Assembly: GCA_902533795.1 (NCBI GenBank)
Contig: CACAND010000002.1
Span: forward strand, 62,001 to 126,000
DNA from: an uncultured Candidatus Actinomarina sp.
Lineage (GTDB): Bacteria > Actinomycetota > Acidimicrobiia > Actinomarinales > Actinomarinaceae
Length of the DNA: 64,000 bases
Direction: 5' to 3'
Shown here: in pieces, positions 27,517 to 36,522 of the stretch
How the letters are laid out: each line of letters starts with the position of its first letter
Position numbering within the stretch: the stretch's first letter is position 1
The notes under the pieces: model-generated
What the model was told of the DNA's origin: nothing
Databases searched by the model: none
Seen by the model: the letters and a program-made list of their open reading frames with translations, nothing else
Position numbers and translations under genes: made by a program

Positions 27517-28038
27517 TTAAGATAAGGCTTTAATGTTCAGGGTTCTAAAAGCTTTATATTCATTATTTTGATTCTGAACAAATTCGAGATAATCTATATT
27601 TATATTCTCTTCAAATTCAATAAATATACTTTCTTCATTGCAATTAAAAGTTCTGGATATAATTTGAATTGGTTCTTGATAATCCTGTCTTGAATAATAC
27701 TCACTTTCTTCTTTATTTAATATCCTTAAACCATTAGATACATTTACTTCATTAATTCTAATTCTCACAAAATTTCCTGAACTTTTAAGTGAACCAAAAA
27801 TATATATTTCATCAAATTTGCAAAATTTTTCATCTGAAGTTTCATAAATATCAACAATATGAACTTCTAAATTTCTTATATCAAATATATTTAATGTTAA
27901 TTTGGTCAAACCAGAATTATTTAAGTTGAAATTGCCTAAATCAGTTGTTTTAGAATTATCAGGAATGTTGAGCATGATTATTAAAACTAGACTCAAAAAA
28001 ATTACTAAGTTTGTATGTTTTGGTTTCTTATAAGCCAC
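27517..28038 (-). CDS. Unknown membrane-anchored extracytoplasmic protein
   Basis: Not recognised. The 173 residues have a basic start (AYKKPKHTN), one hydrophobic segment (about 11-25, VIFLSLVLIIMLNI) and a beta-rich, charged outer domain with two cysteines (KFCKFDE, TFNCNEE) that could pair. Start is GTG at 28038, overlapping the upstream gene stop by one base (TAGTG), which supports that start and coupled translation with the small protein before it. Confidence 0.62.
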   Translation of the reverse strand: MAYKKPKHTNLVIFLSLVLIIMLNIPDNSKTTDLGNFNLNNSGLTKLTLNIFDIRNLEVHIVDIYETSDEKFCKFDEIYIFGSLKSSGNFVRIRINEVNVSNGLRILNKEESEYYSRQDYQEPIQIISRTFNCNEESIFIEFEENINIDYLEFVQNQNNEYKAFRTLNIKALS

Positions 28039-28298
28039 TAAACGCCAAGGACTGCACCAAATGGACCAATTACAGTTCCAACAAGTGCTCCATAAATGAA
28101 ACCATAAATAAGTCCTTTTCTTAAATATTTTATGGTTTCAATTTTAAAAAGTTCTTTACCGAATTCTGAAATTTGAAATTTTCTTCTATATTTATCGTTT
28201 AATAGATGTTTCATAATTGGATAAAAATAAAATAGCGTAGCTAGGCCTATACCGGATAAAAAACCTTGCATCAGTCTTGTTGTAACAAATTCAAACAT
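28038..28298 (-). CDS. Unknown small membrane protein with glycine-rich helices
   Basis: An 86-residue protein with two hydrophobic segments: about 10-28 (GFLSGIGLATLFYFYPI) and about 63-85 (LIYGFIYGALVGTVIGPFGAV). The latter is rich in small residues, as in helix-packing GxxxG stretches. No family recognised. It starts the long minus-strand run to the DUF3048 genes and is divergent from the TauE-like gene, 54 bases apart. Real coding is supported by the TAGTG junction with the next gene. Confidence 0.6.
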   Translation of the reverse strand: MFEFVTTRLMQGFLSGIGLATLFYFYPIMKHLLNDKYRRKFQISEFGKELFKIETIKYLRKGLIYGFIYGALVGTVIGPFGAVLGV

Positions 28299-28352
28299 TT
28301 TTATTAATCTAGTTGTATTATCAAATAAACATGGACCATTTTTGGATTATTT

Positions 28353-29099
28353 ATGGATATTTCACAAGATACTAATACCGTTTATTTGTTTCTATTTGTT
28401 ATTTCTATACTTGCATCATTCATTGATTCCATAGCTGGTGGTGGAGGTTTATTAACTACTCCTTCAATGCTGCTTGTAGGAATAAATCCACTTACAGTTC
28501 TAGGAACGAATAAATTTCAATCTTCATTCAGCACGTTTACATCAGCAAGAAATTATTTTGTAAATGGGTATCTAACTGATGTAAACAAAAACAAATATTT
28601 TATCTTATCTTTTATTGGCTCATCTTTTGGTACGTTAATGGTAAGTAGGCTCTCAGATGAAATACTTCGAACGTTAATACCAATACTTTTAATTTCGGTA
28701 GCAATATTCTTTATTTTAAATAGACAAGTAAAAACAGATCTGAGTAACTACATTGTGTTACTTACACCATTAATTTTTCTTATTGGATTTTATGATGGTT
28801 TTTTTGGGCCAGGAACGGGATCATTTTTTGTAATGTTGTTTCTTATTTTTAAAAATCAAACATTACTTGAATCTACAGCAACATCTAAACTTTTGAACTT
28901 TGCATCAAACTTTGCCGCTTTTATAATTTTTGCATTACAGGGTTACGTAATATGGGAACTTGGAATAATAATGGCTGTTGGTGGGATTTCAGGTGCCTAT
29001 TTGGGATCTAAATCAGCAATAAAAGTTGGTGATAAATTGATTAGACCAATACTGGTAGTTGTATCAATATTATTATCTTTAAGAATACTTTTCAGCTGA
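28353..29099 (+). CDS. TauE/SafE-family sulfite or anion exporter
   Basis: A 248-residue membrane protein with seven to eight hydrophobic segments. The duplicated family signature is visible: SFIDSIAGGGGLLTTPSMLL near residue 22 and GFYDGFFGPGTGSFFVMLF near residue 145, each with the Gly-rich half-helix motif and a linked asparagine-rich repeat. Family members move sulfite, sulfoacetate or other organic anions. The substrate is not known here. Its neighbours (a PanB-like enzyme and gamma-glutamyltransferase) allow, but do not prove, a sulfur-related role. Confidence 0.88.
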   Translation: MDISQDTNTVYLFLFVISILASFIDSIAGGGGLLTTPSMLLVGINPLTVLGTNKFQSSFSTFTSARNYFVNGYLTDVNKNKYFILSFIGSSFGTLMVSRLSDEILRTLIPILLISVAIFFILNRQVKTDLSNYIVLLTPLIFLIGFYDGFFGPGTGSFFVMLFLIFKNQTLLESTATSKLLNFASNFAAFIIFALQGYVIWELGIIMAVGGISGAYLGSKSAIKVGDKLIRPILVVVSILLSLRILFS

Positions 29100-29124
29100 C
29101 ATCAATTGATTCTAAAATGTATCT

Positions 29125-29949
29125 ATGAAAAGAATTTATACATACGGTCATCAACATGTTGAAAGAAATATCACCATTGCCGATATTATTGCAAATAAAA
29201 AAAATAAAGTAAAAATGACACAAGTTACTGCTCAAAACAGAGAAGAAGCAGAAATATTATCTGATCAGAATATAGATATGATCATCACAGGTAGTGATAC
29301 ATATGAAGATGTAAGACAGGGTGCTCCAAATACATTTATAACTGCCGCATTATTTGCAGGTAGATTTGTAACAAAAGAGGATATTTTGAAAGGGGCTATT
29401 GATGTTTCAATGAAAGGAGCGGACTCTGTATTAACTCCAAGAAGTCCACAAATAGTTGAAATGCTTGCTAGTGAAGGATTACATGTACAAGGACATGTTG
29501 GTATGGTTCCCTCAAATGCAACTTTATTTGGCGGGATAAGAACTGTTGGCAAAACAGCTAAAGAAGCATTAAATATTTTAAAAGAATTAAAAGAGATAGA
29601 AAATGCTGGTGCATTTGGGGCTGAAGTTGAATGTGTTGCTGAAGATGCACTAGTTGAAATAAGTAAACATACTAATCTCGTACTTAATTCTCTTGGAGCT
29701 GGATCTGGTGGTGATGTGATATTTCTATTCTTTGAAGACATTTGTGGTGAAACAAAAAATATTAAAATGCCAAGACATGCAAAATCATGGGGCAATGGAA
29801 ATAAAATTTTAGACCAATTGAACGAAGAAAGATCAAAAGCTATAGGAAATTTCAAAAGTGATGTTGATAGTAGTAAATTCCCAAACAATGAACATACAAT
29901 ATCGATGAACGATGGTGAGCTTGATCTTTTAATTAATGAACTTAAATAA
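29125..29949 (+). CDS. Divergent PanB-like (ketopantoate hydroxymethyltransferase family) protein
   Basis: A 274-residue TIM-barrel protein. It follows PanB in outline: VTAQNREEAEILSDQNIDMI, QGHVGMVPSNATLFGGIRTVG (compare the family's GHLGLTPQ and FGG), GAFGAEVECVAEDALVEI with the likely catalytic glutamate, and LGAGSGGDVIFLF. But the positions expected to hold the PanB metal ligands look changed: LLAD becomes FITAAL, and KIEGG becomes VLTPR. It may therefore act on another keto-acid or no longer be a hydroxymethyltransferase. Expressed with TauE (25-base gap) and the small ORF that follows. Confidence 0.7.
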   Translation: MKRIYTYGHQHVERNITIADIIANKKNKVKMTQVTAQNREEAEILSDQNIDMIITGSDTYEDVRQGAPNTFITAALFAGRFVTKEDILKGAIDVSMKGADSVLTPRSPQIVEMLASEGLHVQGHVGMVPSNATLFGGIRTVGKTAKEALNILKELKEIENAGAFGAEVECVAEDALVEISKHTNLVLNSLGAGSGGDVIFLFFEDICGETKNIKMPRHAKSWGNGNKILDQLNEERSKAIGNFKSDVDSSKFPNNEHTISMNDGELDLLINELK

Positions 29950-29950
29950 T

Positions 29951-30091
29951 ATGTCTACATTAATGAAAAGATTTTTTCTATTTTTTGGTTTTCACAGATC
30001 GTATGGAAAAATATGGATTACTAAAAGATTTGAAAAAGTTCTTTGGGGATCCTTCATTGCTCTTTCGTTTTATAATTATATGAGTAATTAA
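29951..30091 (+). CDS. Small 46-residue basic hydrophobic protein
   Basis: A short reading frame, MSTLMKRFFLFFGFHRSYGK onward, with an aromatic N-terminal segment, a basic middle (KRFEK) and a second hydrophobic patch (LWGSFIALSFYNY). It starts directly after the PanB-like stop and its TAA shares one base with the ATG of the gamma-glutamyltransferase gene (TAATG at 30091), the same junction used by many real gene pairs here. That, not homology, is the reason to list it. Probably membrane-associated. Function unknown. Confidence 0.55.
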   Translation: MSTLMKRFFLFFGFHRSYGKIWITKRFEKVLWGSFIALSFYNYMSN

Positions 30092-31620
30092 TGTCTAATA
30101 TCGTTGTATCTCCACATAATCTTTCAACAATGGCTGGAATACAAATTCTCAGACAAGGAGGAAATGCAATTGATGCTGCAATTGCAACAAATATTGTTCA
30201 AGGAGTAGTTGCACCAGAAACATGTGGAATTGGAGGTGACTTGTTTGCTTTGATATGGATAAATGGTGAAACTAAACCATTCTGTTTAGATTCATCTGGT
30301 TATGCAGGATCTAATGTAGATATATCAAATTTAAATTCATACAGTGACATTCCTTTAGATCATCCAATGTCGGTAACAGTACCAGGAGCTGTTCGTGGTT
30401 GGTATGCAATGCATGAACGATTTGGGAGTTTAGAAATCAATCATTTATTTAACCAAGCTATAGAAATATGCACAAAAGGATTTAAAGTGTCTACTGAGCT
30501 ACATCAATCCTTAAAGAATCATGAAAAAACTTTAAAAATACAAGATTCAGGGAAGGAATTATATCCTTACGGTCAAGTTCCCGATGTTGGTGACACGATA
30601 CAAAGAACTTTATTAGCTAATACTTTAGAAAGTATATCTTTAGAGGGTCCAGATTATTTTTATACAGGTGAAGTTAATGAGGCCATTTCAGAAGCTTTAC
30701 TTAATACCATTACAAAAGATGATATAAGCAGTTTTAACTCTCAATGGATTGAACCTTTATCAGTAGAAATGTATGGAAAAATTGGTTGGGTTACTCCCCC
30801 TCATACTCAAAGCTATCTTACGTTAGCTACATTGAAAATATATGAAATATTAGATGGTGACTCTAAAGACATTGATTTACACACTTTGATTGAATCATAC
30901 AGAGCAGCAGCATCCCAACGTGATGATATAACATATGATTACGGAAATAATATTGATTTATTTCCAGGTGTAAATACTGAATATTTAAAATCTTTGTCTA
31001 ATTTAATTGATTTAGATAATACATCAATATTTAATCAACCTGCTGATATTGGTGGTGGCACAGCGTATATGTGCACAAAGGACAATGAAGGGAATGCAGT
31101 ATCCCTAATTCAATCTAATTATTACGGAATTGGAAGCACAATTGGTGTAGGAGATTATGGTTTTTTTCTACACAACAGAGGAGCTGGTTTTAATTTATTA
31201 CACAATCATCCAAATTCATTAAAGCCAGGAAGAAAGCCACTTCATACATTATCTCCAACTATGTGGAGTGTAGATGGGAATCTAGATATGGTCATAGGTA
31301 CAAGAGGTGGAAGGTACCAACCACAGCTACTGAGTCATTTTATTCTAAAAATACTTAAAAATGAAAATTTAGAAAATGCAATGACATCTCCTAGATGGAA
31401 TATTGATGAATTTGGAAAAAAATCATTATCGGAAATAAATATTGAACCTGGGTTTGATAAGAAAATTATTGATGAACTAATTAACAAAGGACATAAAGTT
31501 AATCAACTTGCAGAATTACAAAATAGCTATGGACCTATATCAGCAATTCTTAAAACTGAAGATAATTGGAAAGCTTCACATGATCTAAGAGTTGATACAT
31601 CTAGTTCTATAATTGAGTAG
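30091..31620 (+). CDS. Gamma-glutamyltransferase family protein
   Basis: N-terminal nucleophile hydrolase that transfers or hydrolyses gamma-glutamyl groups, for example of glutathione, or a related acylase. The 509 residues give ILRQGGNAIDAAIATN (19-34), CGIGGD (45-50), VPGAVRGW (97-104), and the self-processing Thr, probably T324, in DIGGGTAYMCTKDNEGNAVS, followed by the RPLHTLSPT-like GRKPLHTLSPTM. There is no signal peptide, unlike most exported GGTs, so it may act in the cytosol. Substrate is not certain. Confidence 0.88.
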   Translation: MSNIVVSPHNLSTMAGIQILRQGGNAIDAAIATNIVQGVVAPETCGIGGDLFALIWINGETKPFCLDSSGYAGSNVDISNLNSYSDIPLDHPMSVTVPGAVRGWYAMHERFGSLEINHLFNQAIEICTKGFKVSTELHQSLKNHEKTLKIQDSGKELYPYGQVPDVGDTIQRTLLANTLESISLEGPDYFYTGEVNEAISEALLNTITKDDISSFNSQWIEPLSVEMYGKIGWVTPPHTQSYLTLATLKIYEILDGDSKDIDLHTLIESYRAAASQRDDITYDYGNNIDLFPGVNTEYLKSLSNLIDLDNTSIFNQPADIGGGTAYMCTKDNEGNAVSLIQSNYYGIGSTIGVGDYGFFLHNRGAGFNLLHNHPNSLKPGRKPLHTLSPTMWSVDGNLDMVIGTRGGRYQPQLLSHFILKILKNENLENAMTSPRWNIDEFGKKSLSEINIEPGFDKKIIDELINKGHKVNQLAELQNSYGPISAILKTEDNWKASHDLRVDTSSSIIE

Positions 31621-31635
31621 ATAAAAAGGAGAAAA

Positions 31636-32010
31636 ATGCAATTACATAATAATAGTGGAAACATAACAGTAATTATTGATGTGTCATTCGATGACAGAGA
31701 AATGTTTATGGATTTCATATTAAATGAACAATGCCAGTTTATTGATAGCGTAGATCCTGAAGGATTGATTAAGTTTGAATGGTTTCTTGATGAAGTTTCC
31801 AACACAGGAACTTTGGTTGAGGTTTTTGAAAAATCAGAAAATTTTCAGGTGTTAGCTGGAAAAGTAATAGGAACACCGGTTAATTTGAAATTTCGTGAAA
31901 TAGCAAATATTGAAAAAATGACAGTTCTTGGTGATGTATCAGATGAGTTGATGGAAAACCTTGCACCGATGAATCCAGTATCAAAAAGATACAAAGGTGG
32001 GCTTAGTTAG
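31636..32010 (+). CDS. Small protein resembling antibiotic-biosynthesis-monooxygenase (ABM) folds
   Basis: A 124-residue soluble protein. ITVIIDVSFDDREMFMDFIL, then FEWFLDEVSNTGTLVEVFEKSENF, fits the beta-alpha-beta pattern of a dimeric alpha/beta barrel, as in ABM or DUF-type heme-binding relatives. No conserved heme or active-site residue can be named. It has a good Shine-Dalgarno site (AAAAAGGAG at 31625-31633) and follows GGT by 15 bases. It converges with the SemiSWEET gene, overlapping by eight bases. Low certainty on fold. Confidence 0.55.
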   Translation: MQLHNNSGNITVIIDVSFDDREMFMDFILNEQCQFIDSVDPEGLIKFEWFLDEVSNTGTLVEVFEKSENFQVLAGKVIGTPVNLKFREIANIEKMTVLGDVSDELMENLAPMNPVSKRYKGGLS

Positions 32011-32266
32011 TTTTTGATTTCTCTTTAACAATTAAAAATAAGATTAAACCAGTAAAAAAAGTAGTGAGGAAATTAGTAACAACTAAAGGAACATCAGATA
32101 ATACTATTCCATAACTAAACCAAGATAGTGAACCAAGAAACAAGAATAAATAAGTAAGAGCAGATAACCCATTTACTTCACGTGTTTTTAAAGTTTTAAT
32201 TGCTTGTGGTAAAAAAGATACAACAGTAAAAAATACTGCAAAATACCCAATGAATAGAAGATTCAT
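32003..32266 (-). CDS. SemiSWEET/PQ-loop family membrane protein
   Basis: An 87-residue protein with three membrane helices. It contains the PQ motif in FFTVVSFLPQAIKTLKTREV (14-33), then SALTYLFLFLGSLSWFSYGI (about 35-54), the triple-helix bundle of SemiSWEET transporters, which work as dimers to move sugars by facilitated diffusion. Length is exactly that of a SemiSWEET. Substrate unknown. It is followed on its minus-strand side by no close gene; the shared terminator lies at 32292. Confidence 0.88.
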   Translation of the reverse strand: MNLLFIGYFAVFFTVVSFLPQAIKTLKTREVNGLSALTYLFLFLGSLSWFSYGIVLSDVPLVVTNFLTTFFTGLILFLIVKEKSKTN

Positions 32267-32291
32267 TTTTATAGTTTATATGAGACTAAAT

Positions 32292-32323
32292 AAAAAAGAG
32301 TCCAGTTTCCTGAACTCTTTTTT
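32292..32323. terminator. Bidirectional Rho-independent terminator
   Basis: AAAAAAGAGTCCAG and CTGAACTCTTTTTT form a hairpin (one C/A internal mismatch) with a four-base loop. A-run on the left and T-run on the right make it work in either direction. On the plus strand it can close transcripts past 32010; on the minus strand it ends the metallopeptidase gene transcript, which stops at 32396. Confidence 0.8.
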
Positions 32324-32395
32324 GAGGTAACAGGCTTATTACCTAATCAAATATTACACTAAATTTTTTTAAATTAGGACTAAAATTTCTAAAAT

Positions 32396-33547
32396 TTAAG
32401 AATTAAAAAGATTTGTTATAACTATGCTTACATATTCTGCGAAGATAGGTTTTGCGTCATTCCATGAAATATCGTAAATAATCTCGAAAGCTTCTTCAAA
32501 CACTTTACCTGTTGCCATTATGGAATACATATGCATAGCAGAATCAGCACCAGACATAGCATTCATAGCTTCAACAGTTAGGTAACCAATAGAGTACCCA
32601 AGTACATAATCAGGATTTTGAATACAAAGACCAGGAATACTTTTATTGTAATAATCTAAAACTGTAGAAGCTAAGTAGTCATCAAATGGAGCTTGAATAT
32701 GCCTAACCTTAACTTGTGCTGATCTCATATCTAAATATTCTTCATATGTTTCAACTCCAAGAGATATTCCAGCTGCATGAGCAATTCCTTCATTTAACCA
32801 ACAAGGTGAAGCATCGTTTGCACTCTGTTGTGGATTTCTAGCATTACTAATCCACTGAGATGCAACAACTGAATGTGTTACTTCATGTATATGAAGTGGT
32901 CCATATCTATAGTCATCAATTGAATCTGCATTATGAACACCAAATACACCTACTCCAAAATGAGGAGGTCTTTGATAGATACCTGAATTTGCTCCGCTAC
33001 AAATACCATCACGACATGGAGCTCTTGCCATACCTCCTTCAAAACCAGTAGTAGTTAATTCACTTGTAGCCCAATCAAGGTCTCCATAGTTATAAAAAAA
33101 TGCGTAATACTTTTCTGGAAGATTAAAGTTTTGCCAAAAACTAATGCCTTTTTGAATATATTTTTCATTATCTTGAAAATATAAATCGGTAGAAGGGCCG
33201 ATATTTATTATGATTTCGAAAGAATCATTTTCGAAAATATTATTTTCTTTAGATATTCGCTGATAATCATTCCATGCATATTTTGGAACATTATTAATGT
33301 TTGATTTCAATTCAGTGATTGTTACATACTCGCAGTCATCACATTTATTTATTGGAATTGAAGTTGTAATTGAGTCCTGAATAGTTGTAGTAGTTTCTTG
33401 AGTATTAGTAGTTGTTGTGTCATCAACAGTAGTAGTCGTAGACTCCTGAACTGTATCATTAGAAAAATCTTGAACAACGATGCTCTCACTTTCTGCTCCC
33501 CCACAAGTAATTAATAAGAGAAATAAGAATAATGAAGTTTGTTTCAT
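32396..33547 (-). CDS. Predicted lipoprotein zinc metallopeptidase (gluzincin-like)
   Basis: A 383-residue predicted lipoprotein: signal ending at C15 (LITC-GGAE), a Thr-rich acidic linker (about 30-65), a domain with a C69/C72 pair, and a zinc site H221-E-V-T-H225 followed 28 residues later by E253 in WLNEGIAHAAG, the arrangement of gluzincin proteases such as the peptidase MA clan. Likely an extracytoplasmic protease acting at the cell surface. Substrate unknown. It follows the SHOCT-TM2 gene by one base. The residue before the lipidated cysteine is Thr. Confidence 0.82.
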   Translation of the reverse strand: MKQTSLFLFLLLITCGGAESESIVVQDFSNDTVQESTTTTVDDTTTTNTQETTTTIQDSITTSIPINKCDDCEYVTITELKSNINNVPKYAWNDYQRISKENNIFENDSFEIIINIGPSTDLYFQDNEKYIQKGISFWQNFNLPEKYYAFFYNYGDLDWATSELTTTGFEGGMARAPCRDGICSGANSGIYQRPPHFGVGVFGVHNADSIDDYRYGPLHIHEVTHSVVASQWISNARNPQQSANDASPCWLNEGIAHAAGISLGVETYEEYLDMRSAQVKVRHIQAPFDDYLASTVLDYYNKSIPGLCIQNPDYVLGYSIGYLTVEAMNAMSGADSAMHMYSIMATGKVFEEAFEIIYDISWNDAKPIFAEYVSIVITNLFNS

Positions 33548-33548
33548 A

Positions 33549-33875
33549 TTATCTTGTAATAAACTTGCCTTCTTTATCGGTAAACTTTCCTATAACAATC
33601 ATTATTAAATCTAGGAGTACCCATAAACCAAGACCACCAAGTGAGATTATTTGTAAAAAACCAGTTCCCATTTTTCCAACATAAAATCTATGTATACCCA
33701 AAAAACCAGCAAAAAAACATAACAACAATGTAACAAGCCAAGTGTTTTCAGTTGTTAATCCTGTTGATTCATTGGTATTTAAAAGCTGTTCTTTCTTTTT
33801 ATCAAAGTCTTCCTGTGTAATTACACGATCGTCTAAAAGCTTCTTGTATTTTGCTAGTTCTTCCGCATTACTCAT
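33549..33875 (-). CDS. SHOCT and TM2 domain membrane protein
   Basis: A 108-residue protein with an N-terminal SHOCT domain (about 1-32: LAKYKKLLDDRVITQEDFDK) and a C-terminal TM2 domain (about 42-100) of two membrane helices joined by the conserved GIHRFYVGK turn. SHOCT domains often serve for oligomerisation; TM2 proteins have no settled biochemical role. The gene sits one base upstream of the metallopeptidase gene, so the two are likely co-transcribed. Confidence 0.85.
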   Translation of the reverse strand: MSNAEELAKYKKLLDDRVITQEDFDKKKEQLLNTNESTGLTTENTWLVTLLLCFFAGFLGIHRFYVGKMGTGFLQIISLGGLGLWVLLDLIMIVIGKFTDKEGKFITR

Positions 33876-33969
33876 AAAAATATAATATCAAAAACAAATA
33901 AGGTGTGTGGTCAGAACTTGTTTATTGTAATTGTAAATTTTTAAAACAAAATAAAACTAGTAAATGGTT

Positions 33970-35184
33970 TTAAGACAAATTAGTAAAAGATTTATATGCT
34001 TCATCAATAAGGCTCTGTCCTCTTTCATTGATTAAATATTCTCCACCTAATTTGTTCACAAGATAACCAAAAGATAATTTACAATCAGGATCTGCAAATG
34101 TTGCACTACTTCCACCAAAACCAACATGACCAAAGGCATTATTGCCGATTAAGAAGGAGCCTCCCTCTCCTTCAAAGTTTCCTCTGTTGTCCATATTTAA
34201 CATAAATCCTTCTGAGAAATTTGTTGGGAGGAGGAGCATGCTGTCTATGTTTGATCTCATATTGGATTTGCTTAGACGTTTGACACTTTCCTTCGAAAGT
34301 AATGTTTCATCATTCTTAGAAAGTGGAATCATCATTGCAGCTAAAGATCTTGAATTAGTAATACCACCAACTCCCCCTAATTCAGATCTATAAGTATCTA
34401 TAGAGTTGTAGTCGTATCCCCCAGTATTAGTAAGTGACAATCTTTGCATTGAAGAAAGATCATTTCTAAATGCATCTGCGAATTTACTTGGTTTATCTGA
34501 TGGGCTTGATGTAAAAGGCGTAACTTTTGAAACTCTATGATCATGGCTTTCAGGCAATCCGATCCAATAATCAAGGTTTAAAGGTTCAGCAATTTCTTCT
34601 TTAAAAAATTGACCAAGAGATTTTCCTGATATTCTTCTAATTAATTCACCTATTAACCATCCCGTTGTCATCATGTGATAACCTGTCTCTTCACCTGGTG
34701 TCCAAAATGGTGCTTCATTTTCTAATAGTTCAACTACATAGTTCCAATCTAAAAATCCACCATCTTCGACATAAGTTTTAAGGGCAGGTAATCCAGCGGA
34801 GTGATTTAAAATCATCTCTACTGTCGTGTCTTGTTTTCCATTCTTTCCGTATTCAGGCCAATATTTAGTTACTTTATCTTGAACGTTAAGAAGGCCTCTA
34901 TCAATTAAGAGATGAGCACATAATGCAACGGCGGCTTTTGTACATGAAAACGCGACAGATAATGTATTTTCATTCCATTCTTCATTTTTTTGCTGTGTTG
35001 TATGCCCAGCAAATATATCGACGGTTATCTCTCCATCAACTATTACAGATAGAGATGAGCCTATTTCATTATATTTATCAAAATTTATAGCAAATGTCTC
35101 CGCAACATTCTGAAAATCTTTGTGGCAGGTTCCCATAATTGCTAAGGATGATTGATATTCAGTCTCAACTACATTTTGACTCAT
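33970..35184 (-). CDS. Beta-lactamase-fold serine hydrolase (class C / EstB-like)
   Basis: A 404-residue cytosolic-looking serine hydrolase. The nucleophile and base are S80 and K83 in AFSCTKAAVAL; the second motif reads TGYHMMTTG (Tyr present, YxN not strict); and HVGFGGSSATF stands where the KTG-like box is expected. Proteins of this family hydrolyse esters or peptides and are rarely true beta-lactamases. There is no signal peptide. The gap upstream (35185-35210) is small. Substrate unknown. Confidence 0.88.
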   Translation of the reverse strand: MSQNVVETEYQSSLAIMGTCHKDFQNVAETFAINFDKYNEIGSSLSVIVDGEITVDIFAGHTTQQKNEEWNENTLSVAFSCTKAAVALCAHLLIDRGLLNVQDKVTKYWPEYGKNGKQDTTVEMILNHSAGLPALKTYVEDGGFLDWNYVVELLENEAPFWTPGEETGYHMMTTGWLIGELIRRISGKSLGQFFKEEIAEPLNLDYWIGLPESHDHRVSKVTPFTSSPSDKPSKFADAFRNDLSSMQRLSLTNTGGYDYNSIDTYRSELGGVGGITNSRSLAAMMIPLSKNDETLLSKESVKRLSKSNMRSNIDSMLLLPTNFSEGFMLNMDNRGNFEGEGGSFLIGNNAFGHVGFGGSSATFADPDCKLSFGYLVNKLGGEYLINERGQSLIDEAYKSFTNLS

Positions 35185-35210
35185 ATTTTAAAGTGTATAC
35201 TTTTCTTTTC

Positions 35211-36083
35211 TTATTTAAATATTTTCATCATAAGAACAGGTGTGTTTGCCTTGTATTCTTGATAATCAGATAAGTCACCATAACGTTCAGCAGCTATACG
35301 TTCTAACATAGGGACTCCCTCTAATTTGACTAACAGCAGATAAACAAAAACTGGAGATACTATTGCAGTGACATATTCAATACCAGATAAAGAACTAAGA
35401 GATATTACAGCCATACCCAACCAAAGCGTAATCTCTCCAAAATAGTTTGGATGACGAGATCTTGCCCAGAGACCAGTTGATATAAATTCTGTTTTAGGAT
35501 CTGAAGTCTCCCTAAATTTTCTCTTTTGATAATCAGATATAACTTCAATTAAAAATCCAAACCACCATAAAAATATTCCAATAAAGGCAAGAACTTCTAA
35601 TTCAGCTTCTACAGGTGAAAGAATAGCAAGTATAGAAGCACCAGCTGTAAAAACTACCCATGCCGCTTGTCCCATCCAGTATTGTAAGAACCAAAAGAAT
35701 TTTTTCTTCGCTTTATCAAATCTTTCATCATTACCGTCTTTGTTAATTCTCCTAAAAAGAAATATTCCAAGTCTTCCAGCCCAGACTATGACATAAAGAT
35801 AAAGTATCGTATCAATTGTTGATGGGTTTTCTAATGAGAAATACGCAATACTTGTTACTGATATATAAGTCAAACTACCTGTGAGATCATAAAATTTTTC
35901 GGTCTGAAATAAGAATGATGGAAGAAATATTGCAAATTGAATTAAGACAGTCGTGCTTATTAAAAATTTAAATGAGTTAAAGCCAAGAATCTCTGTTTCG
36001 ATATTGTTAGCAGTAAAACTATATAAATATATTGCTAATAAAAATAAAGATACATTTATTATATTTTGTGTCTGTTTAGTCAT
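35211..36083 (-). CDS. DUF1295 / steroid 5-alpha reductase-like membrane protein
   Basis: A 290-residue protein with six to seven hydrophobic helices. The C-terminal signature ARSRHPNYFGEITLWLG (about 206-222) and the GRLGIFLFRRINKDG motif near residue 105 fit the DUF1295 / steroid dehydrogenase-like group related to isoprenylcysteine methyltransferases. It may act on lipid or isoprenoid substrates with a nucleotide cofactor, but this is not proven for DUF1295. It is back to back with the cupin gene. Confidence 0.86.
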   Translation of the reverse strand: MTKQTQNIINVSLFLLAIYLYSFTANNIETEILGFNSFKFLISTTVLIQFAIFLPSFLFQTEKFYDLTGSLTYISVTSIAYFSLENPSTIDTILYLYVIVWAGRLGIFLFRRINKDGNDERFDKAKKKFFWFLQYWMGQAAWVVFTAGASILAILSPVEAELEVLAFIGIFLWWFGFLIEVISDYQKRKFRETSDPKTEFISTGLWARSRHPNYFGEITLWLGMAVISLSSLSGIEYVTAIVSPVFVYLLLVKLEGVPMLERIAAERYGDLSDYQEYKANTPVLMMKIFK

Positions 36084-36102
36084 TATGAATTATTATAAGC
36101 AG

Positions 36103-36459
36103 ATGGATGATTACATTATTAAAAGATTCGAAAACCCTGATGAGGTTAGAGAATTTGATAAAGGTAAATATGAGGTAGTCAACTTACCCCATATGACAAT
36201 AGGCAAAGCAACATATCATAAAGGATGGAAATGGTCTGATGATGTTTCTCCCCTTTCTGGTACAGAATTTTGTGAGACTGAGCATCTAGGTATGGTTATT
36301 AGTGGTAATGCCACTGTTGCATTTGAAAATGAAGAGCCAAAAGTTATTGGCCCAGGAGATATATTCTACGTTTCAAATACACCCCACGACAGTTGGGTTG
36401 TTGGAGATGAAGACTATGTATCCATTCATTTTATGGGTGCAGAAAAATATGCAGATTAA
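36103..36459 (+). CDS. Small cupin-domain protein
   Basis: A 118-residue single cupin. GMVISGNATVAFENEEP (cupin motif 1 region, TEHLGMV) and GPGDIFYVSNTPHDSWVVGD (motif 2, with PHDSW) are visible, along with a Glu/His set (E-T-E-H) that could bind metal. I start at the ATG at 36103 because cupin sequence begins right after; an ATG at 36085 would add six residues and would leave one base between it and the divergent gene. Substrate unknown. Confidence 0.8.
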   Translation: MDDYIIKRFENPDEVREFDKGKYEVVNLPHMTIGKATYHKGWKWSDDVSPLSGTEFCETEHLGMVISGNATVAFENEEPKVIGPGDIFYVSNTPHDSWVVGDEDYVSIHFMGAEKYAD

Positions 36460-36522
36460 CCATAAGTCCAAAAAATAGATAGATCCGTCATCGCATAGAA
36501 CATTTAATTAGACTCGACTTAT

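Noticed and set aside
29265-29888. Long antisense frame opposite the PanB-like gene
   Set aside because: A shadow frame of a well-supported coding region.
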